Positions 62,850 to 64,000 of a DNA stretch of 64,000 nucleotides are shown piece by piece (the stretch's first letter is position 1; the number at the start of each line of letters is the position of its first letter). The translations under genes and the position numbers were made by a program. Source of the DNA: Alphaproteobacteria bacterium (lineage in GTDB: Bacteria > Pseudomonadota > Alphaproteobacteria > SMXS01). Under the pieces are notes generated by a model. The model was not told the DNA's origin. It was given only the letters and a program-made list of their open reading frames with translations, and ran no database searches. The DNA lies in the NCBI GenBank assembly GCA_028284945.1, contig JANQQJ010000028.1:1-64000 (forward strand), given 5' to 3'.

Positions 62850-63943
62850 CCGCCAGAGTAGTGCCGTTCAAACCGTCGGCCCAATCCAGTGAGAACCTCA
62901 TAGGAAATGAGTCCGCCTGCGTCCGCCTGCTGATCGAGAAGGACGTTGGGGCCTATCAGTTCAATCAATTCACCAGGCGTGGTCGCGTCTTCGGACGCTA
63001 TGGTGACATCAAGAGTGATCAGATCCATCGAAACCCGGCCAACCATGGGCACGTGATACCCGGCGACAAAGCCCTGGCCGTGATTGGTCAGGGGCGTTGG
63101 CAGTCCGTCGGCATAGCCAGCGGCGACCGTCGCCAGCCGCATCCGGCCGTCGACTGTGTAGAGCGCCTCATACCCGATGGTCGCGGGTGGGTCGATCCAG
63201 CGCTGCTGCAACACCCGGGCCTTTGCAGTCACGACCGGCGCAAATGGATTGGCCACGCCATGCGTCGGGTTGCCGCCATAAAGCGCAATACCCACGCGCA
63301 CCGCATCGAAGTGATAGGCGGGTCCCAGCAAAACACCCGCTGAATTCGCCAGGCTTTTCCGGACATAGGGGTACATCGGGATCACCTCGTTGAAGAGGGC
63401 GAGTTGTGCCGCGTTCTGCGGGTGATCGATCTGCCCGGCACAGGCCAGATGACTCATGATCTCGACCAGGTTCAAACCATGGAGATTTGAGGCAAGCGCG
63501 CCTGCTTCTTCCGGTGCCAGCCCCAGCCGGTTCATACCCGTATCAACATGGATGATACAGGGCGCGCCCTGCCCGGCCTGACGCCAGCGTTCGACCTGCT
63601 CCATGTCGTTGAGAACCGGAACGAGACGGTGCTCAAGAAACACCCCTTCATCTCCGGGCATCAGCCCGTTGAGCACGATGACTTCAGCAGACCGCGCAAT
63701 TGTTTTGAGTTCAATGCCCTCTGTCACCGTGGCGACGAAAAAGCGTTTGCACCCGGCACCCTGAAGCGCCTTTACCACCGGCTCGATCCCCAAGCCATAG
63801 GCGTTGGCCTTGACGGCCGCGCCAACCTGCGCCCCCTCGGCGCGCGCGCAGATGTCGCGATAATTCGCGACGAGCGCCCCCAGATCAATCTCCAGGACGC
63901 CGGGGCTAAGAACCGTTGAGTTGTCAGAAGCAGGTGGCGGCAT
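62846..63943 (-). CDS. alr: alanine racemase
   Basis: A 365-residue PLP enzyme for D-alanine synthesis (peptidoglycan). The PLP lysine is in AAVKANAYGLG (~43-53), ALYGGNPTHG contains a conserved loop, and the catalytic tyrosine region is TIGYEALYTVDG; VGRVSMDLITLDV is a further hallmark. The ATG at 63943 is chosen by alignment with typical N-termini; the longer GTG at 63964 cannot be excluded. Stop overlaps DUF481 stop (ctaa, 62846-62849). Confidence 0.93.
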   Translation of the reverse strand: MPPPASDNSTVLSPGVLEIDLGALVANYRDICARAEGAQVGAAVKANAYGLGIEPVVKALQGAGCKRFFVATVTEGIELKTIARSAEVIVLNGLMPGDEGVFLEHRLVPVLNDMEQVERWRQAGQGAPCIIHVDTGMNRLGLAPEEAGALASNLHGLNLVEIMSHLACAGQIDHPQNAAQLALFNEVIPMYPYVRKSLANSAGVLLGPAYHFDAVRVGIALYGGNPTHGVANPFAPVVTAKARVLQQRWIDPPATIGYEALYTVDGRMRLATVAAGYADGLPTPLTNHGQGFVAGYHVPMVGRVSMDLITLDVTIASEDATTPGELIELIGPNVLLDQQADAGGLISYEVLTGLGRRFERHYSGG

Positions 63944-64000
63944 GAGAGCTTGTTTGCACCACACGACGGGCCAACGCGCAAGGCGTTTTGGCAGACTGTC

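Overview
The window is about 64 kb of GC-rich, densely coding chromosome from an alphaproteobacterium, probably marine or otherwise aquatic. Three things point there: an NDUFS4-type complex I subunit beside tRNA genes, a bacterial sphingolipid cluster in the order known from Caulobacter (acyl ligase, epimerase, ACP, serine palmitoyltransferase), and dispersed palindromes resembling those of Rhizobiales relatives. The order cannot be fixed from this sequence. No plasmid, phage, intact insertion sequence or CRISPR array is visible. The first 193 bases are an almost perfect fold-back palindrome that may be an assembly or amplification artefact.

Layout. 0.1-3.9 kb: a tight operon of TRAP permease (DctM), universal stress protein, sodium/alanine symporter and cytochrome c. 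4-10.3 kb: housekeeping genes (MlaC, ACT protein, two tRNAs, NDUFS4, DUF192, double cold-shock protein, NhaB, RecX), interrupted by a small AT-rich patch holding an orphan secreted protein. 10.4-16.6 kb: a sphingolipid/ceramide cluster. 17.9-31.7 kb and 35.6-40.4 kb: a catabolic region with three Rieske oxygenase alpha subunits, a P450, VOC proteins, short-chain dehydrogenases, a sulfotransferase, a CoA ligase, a thiolase and an HMG-CoA-synthase-like/OB-fold fusion. Inside it (24.4-27.6 and 31.8-35.5 kb) lie large or cysteine-rich secreted proteins of unknown function, including a run of three paralogues behind a lipoprotein.

40.6-47.2 kb: a flavin-type protein, a PemK/Phd-like toxin-antitoxin module with a clear palindromic operator, and sulfotransferase, glycosyltransferase, nucleotide-sugar dehydrogenase and nucleotidyltransferase genes suggestive of surface glycan synthesis. 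47.3-52.4 kb: MmgE/PrpD and an AcoABC-like 2-oxoacid/acetoin dehydrogenase whose E2 has three E3-binding domains. 52.6-64 kb: more dehydrogenases, a ferredoxin reductase/ferredoxin pair that could power the P450 and perhaps the Rieske enzymes, a POT transporter, enoyl-CoA hydratase, a DUF481 outer-membrane protein and alanine racemase.

Read together, the oxygenases, P450, CoA ligase, hydratase, thiolase and dehydrogenases suggest oxidative breakdown of hydrophobic (terpenoid, steroid or aromatic) substrates, though none can be named. Intergenic gaps are populated by at least four families of palindromic repeats. One family (D) sits exactly at CTAG stop codons of flanking genes. The best candidates for undescribed biology are the cysteine-rich secreted operon (33.7-35.5 kb), the mosaic secreted protein (24.4-27.6 kb), the Cys-less synthase-like fusion (29-30.4 kb), and repeat family D.
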